Source: Bacillota bacterium (lineage in GTDB: Bacteria; Bacillota; Bacilli; Bacillales_A; Planococcaceae). From it: a stretch of DNA of 64,000 bases. The notes under the pieces were generated by a model. That model was not told the origin of the DNA, made no database searches, and worked only from the letters and a program-made list of their open reading frames with translations. The DNA lies in assembly GCA_023405135.1 (NCBI GenBank), contig JAEXYZ010000024.1, forward strand, positions 18,573 through 82,572. Reading direction: 5' to 3'. Shown here piece by piece: positions 62,050 through 64,000 of this stretch. A program made the position numbers and the translations under genes. How positions within the stretch are numbered: the stretch's first letter is position 1; every line of letters begins with the position of its first letter.

Positions 62050-63564
62050 TTGACAAATTTTTCAGAACTAAATATTAGCGAATCAACATTACGTTCATTA
62101 AAGCGAATGGGATTTGAAGAAGCCACACCGATACAAGAAGGCACTATTAAGTTTGCATTAGAAGGTCGTGACGTATTAGGTCAAGCGCAAACTGGTACAG
62201 GTAAAACTGCAGCATTCGGTATACCACTTATAGAGAAAATTGACCCTAAAAATCCTGCTATTCAAGCATTGATTATTGCTCCTACTCGTGAATTAGCAAT
62301 CCAAGTTTCAGAAGAACTTTATAAAATTGGTTATGACAAACGTGTTAAATTATTATCTGTATACGGTGGACAAGAAATTGGGCGCCAAATTCGTGCGTTA
62401 AAAAACAAACCACAAATTATTGTAGGGACTCCTGGACGTATACAAGATCATATTAACCGTCACACACTAAAGCTTGATCAAGTACAAACACTTGTATTAG
62501 ATGAAGCAGACGAAATGTTAAACATGGGCTTTATCGATGATATTAATGCGATCTTAGAAAATGTTCCAGAAGATCGACAAACATTATTATTCTCGGCTAC
62601 AATGCCACCTGCAATTCGCAAAATTGCAACAAACTTCATGAAAAACCCTGAAGAAGTTAAAATCAAATCAAAAGAAATGACAGTTGAAAATATCGAGCAA
62701 TTTTTCGTAAAAGCACAAGAACGCGAAAAATTCGATGTATTAACTAGAATTTTAAATGTTCATCAACCAGAGCTTGCGATTATCTTTGGTCGTACAAAAC
62801 GTCGTGTTGATGAGTTATCACAAGCTTTAAGTATTCGTGGTTACGTTGCAGAAGGAATTCATGGCGACTTAAGCCAAGCGAAACGTATGTCTGTATTGCG
62901 TCAATTTAAAGAAAATAAAATTGACATTCTTGTTGCAACAGACGTAGCTGCACGTGGTCTTGATATTTCAGGCGTTACTCACGTTTATAACTTTGATATA
63001 CCTCAAGATCCAGAAAGTTATGTTCACCGTATTGGTCGTACGGGCCGTGCTGGTAAATCAGGACTTGCAGTTACTTTTGTAACGCCACGTGAAATGGGTT
63101 ATTTACGTATTGTTGAAGAAACAACGAAAAAACGTATGACTCCACTTCGTCCACCAAGCGAATCAGAAGCGCTTGTTGGTCAACAAAAAGTCGCTATGGA
63201 GAAGTTAGTTGAAATCGTTCAGGCTAACGAATTAAATGACTACCGTATTTTAGCGAATGAATTATTAGAAGAACATAATGCAGTTGATTTAGTTGCTGCA
63301 GCTATTAAATCAATGACGAAAGAGCCTGATGATACACCAGTAACAATTTCAGAAGAGCGTCCATTACCTGCTCGTAAAGAACGTTCTGGTGGTCGTGGAC
63401 GCGGAGGAGACTCTCGCGGAGGACGTCGTGACTTTGGTCGTGGCGGACGTAGCGGTGGTGGTTCTCGTCGTGACGGAGGTCGCAGAGATGGTCGTCGTGA
63501 AGGCGGTCGTAAAGAAGGCGATCGCAGACGTTCTTCTAGCGCACCACGTCGTCGTGAAGATTAA
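62050..63564 (+). CDS. cshA: DEAD-box RNA helicase CshA
   Basis: 504 residues. Q-motif and motif I A-Q-T-G-T-G-K-T, D-E-A-D, S-A-T, and H-R-I-G-R-T-G-R-A-G are all present, in close agreement with B. subtilis CshA. The C-terminal tail is rich in Arg and Gly (R-G-G repeats from about residue 440), for RNA binding. CshA works with the RNA degradosome and ribosome assembly, and helps growth in the cold. The frame opens at TTG 62041, only one base past AAGGAG; TTG 62050 has the proper ten-base spacing and gives M-T-N-F-S-E-L. Confidence 0.95.
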   Translation: MTNFSELNISESTLRSLKRMGFEEATPIQEGTIKFALEGRDVLGQAQTGTGKTAAFGIPLIEKIDPKNPAIQALIIAPTRELAIQVSEELYKIGYDKRVKLLSVYGGQEIGRQIRALKNKPQIIVGTPGRIQDHINRHTLKLDQVQTLVLDEADEMLNMGFIDDINAILENVPEDRQTLLFSATMPPAIRKIATNFMKNPEEVKIKSKEMTVENIEQFFVKAQEREKFDVLTRILNVHQPELAIIFGRTKRRVDELSQALSIRGYVAEGIHGDLSQAKRMSVLRQFKENKIDILVATDVAARGLDISGVTHVYNFDIPQDPESYVHRIGRTGRAGKSGLAVTFVTPREMGYLRIVEETTKKRMTPLRPPSESEALVGQQKVAMEKLVEIVQANELNDYRILANELLEEHNAVDLVAAAIKSMTKEPDDTPVTISEERPLPARKERSGGRGRGGDSRGGRRDFGRGGRSGGGSRRDGGRRDGRREGGRKEGDRRRSSSAPRRRED

Positions 63565-63575
63565 TTAAACAATTA

Positions 63576-63608
63576 TAAAAAGTGTCCTTTAGAGGGCACT
63601 TTTTTTGT
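63576..63608 (+). terminator. Rho-independent terminator after cshA
   Basis: AAAGTGTCC pairs with GGGCACTTT (G-T pair) over a short loop, followed by a run of Ts. Confidence 0.85.
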
Positions 63609-63653
63609 TATGAATAACTAAGTTTTGTCTAATACCAAAGATAAGTTAATTCT

Positions 63654-64000
63654 GGCTCTATAATAAATGTGGTGGTGTGGTCAGTACTCACAAGAGTGTG
63701 ACAACTTTCTAAAAAAAAAGCAAAAAAATAACATCCAATACTCTCTATCTGTTACCTTTAATTTGGCAAAAAAGGATTGGAGAGAGTATGGATGCAAACT
63801 AATTTTATCATGGAACTGTTAGGAATTAAAGATAAACACGTAGAATTATGGGAAATGAAAGAAGACAATCGGAAACTTCATTTTTGGCTCCAAACCAAAC
63901 AAATTATCCAGCGTTGTCCACACTGTGGTGCGAAAACGAAAAGAGTTCATAGTTACCGTGAACAATTGATTCAAGGGCGTTTAATTGAGGAGCGTCCAGT
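63654..64000 (+). mobile_element. Left end of an ISL3-family insertion sequence, continuing past the window
   Basis: The likely left end begins GGCTCTATAATAAATGTGG, which resembles terminal repeats of ISL3 elements, and is followed by the transposase start. The right end lies outside the window, so the target duplication cannot be checked. Confidence 0.7.
63792..64000 (+). CDS. ISL3 family transposase, N-terminal part
   Basis: The frame from ATG 63792 reads M-Q-T-N-F-I-M-E-L-L-G-I-K and then C-P-H-C-G-A-K-T, the zinc-finger typical of ISL3 transposases, and is open to the window edge. GGAGAG lies about ten bases upstream. An earlier ATG at 63788 runs into a stop after four codons. The rest of the gene, including the catalytic DDE region, is outside the window, so intactness is unknown. 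Confidence 0.85.
   Translation, partial: MQTNFIMELLGIKDKHVELWEMKEDNRKLHFWLQTKQIIQRCPHCGAKTKRVHSYREQLIQGRLIEERP

Noticed and set aside
1..64000. Defence islands, CRISPR arrays, prophage or secondary-metabolite clusters
   Set aside because: I looked for nuclease/helicase/toxin clusters, regularly spaced repeats, phage structural genes and large synthases and saw none; the region is housekeeping chromosome.

Overview
The window is a stretch of ordinary chromosome from a low-GC Gram-positive bacterium. The gene set points to Bacillales, most likely the Planococcaceae (Lysinibacillus, Solibacillus, Viridibacillus or relatives). Evidence for this is strong AGGAGG-type ribosome binding sites, frequent TTG and GTG starts, AT-rich DNA with U-tailed hairpin terminators, and proteins that read as close relatives of Bacillus subtilis YeeI, ThrC, NiaP, MntR, YpuA, HmoA, MurB, CshA and Ddl/MurF. 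I could not run a database search, so the genus is inferred. I see no tRNA, rRNA, CRISPR array or prophage. The only mobile gene is the start of an ISL3-type transposase at the right edge.

Layout. 1-11.9 kb: a truncated DUF4309-like gene, a membrane NERD protein, an MFS transporter, RlmA-type rRNA methyltransferase, PlsC-like acyltransferase, low-molecular-weight phosphatase, YeeI, a chemotaxis receptor, an M3 oligopeptidase, an AI-2E family permease and two small unknown proteins. 12-20 kb: the ykaA-pit phosphate pair and a methyltransferase on the minus strand, then putP, a frameshifted hflX and a POT peptide transporter. 20-26.5 kb: a lipoprotein, then an iron-siderophore uptake cluster (two permeases, ATPase, binding lipoprotein) with two Fur boxes, followed by an HmoA-type haem monooxygenase and a PAP2 phosphatase. 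26.7-36 kb: zupT followed by a 268-bp palindromic repeat, an NAD(P)-binding protein, thrC-thrB, niaP, an RpiR regulator, ppaC and a FAD/Rieske oxidoreductase. 36-46.7 kb: a DsbA-family protein, azoR with an MhqR-like operator, murB, exoA, a penicillin acylase, a frameshifted comFB, mntR, cvfB, ypuA and small proteins. 46.7-56.9 kb: a CoA transferase with a LytTR regulator, an AraC regulator, YidC, a VanY-type carboxypeptidase, cardiolipin synthase, a YwqG-like protein, a tiny Lmo0850-like protein and RodA. 57-64 kb: an unknown protein, ddl-murF, an esterase, cshA with a structured upstream region, and the IS end.

Themes. Metal homeostasis is well represented (Fur-controlled iron uptake, haem degradation, ZupT, MntR, Mn-dependent pyrophosphatase), as is cell-wall synthesis (MurB, RodA, Ddl, MurF, VanY-type peptidase). 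Most genes stand alone or in pairs, each closed by its own hairpin terminator. I did not find a convincing new multigene system. The points most worth a second look are the two single-base frameshifts (hflX, comFB), the composite palindromic repeat after zupT, the 40-bp tandem repeat near 9.9 kb, the structured DNA upstream of cshA, and several good operator candidates.
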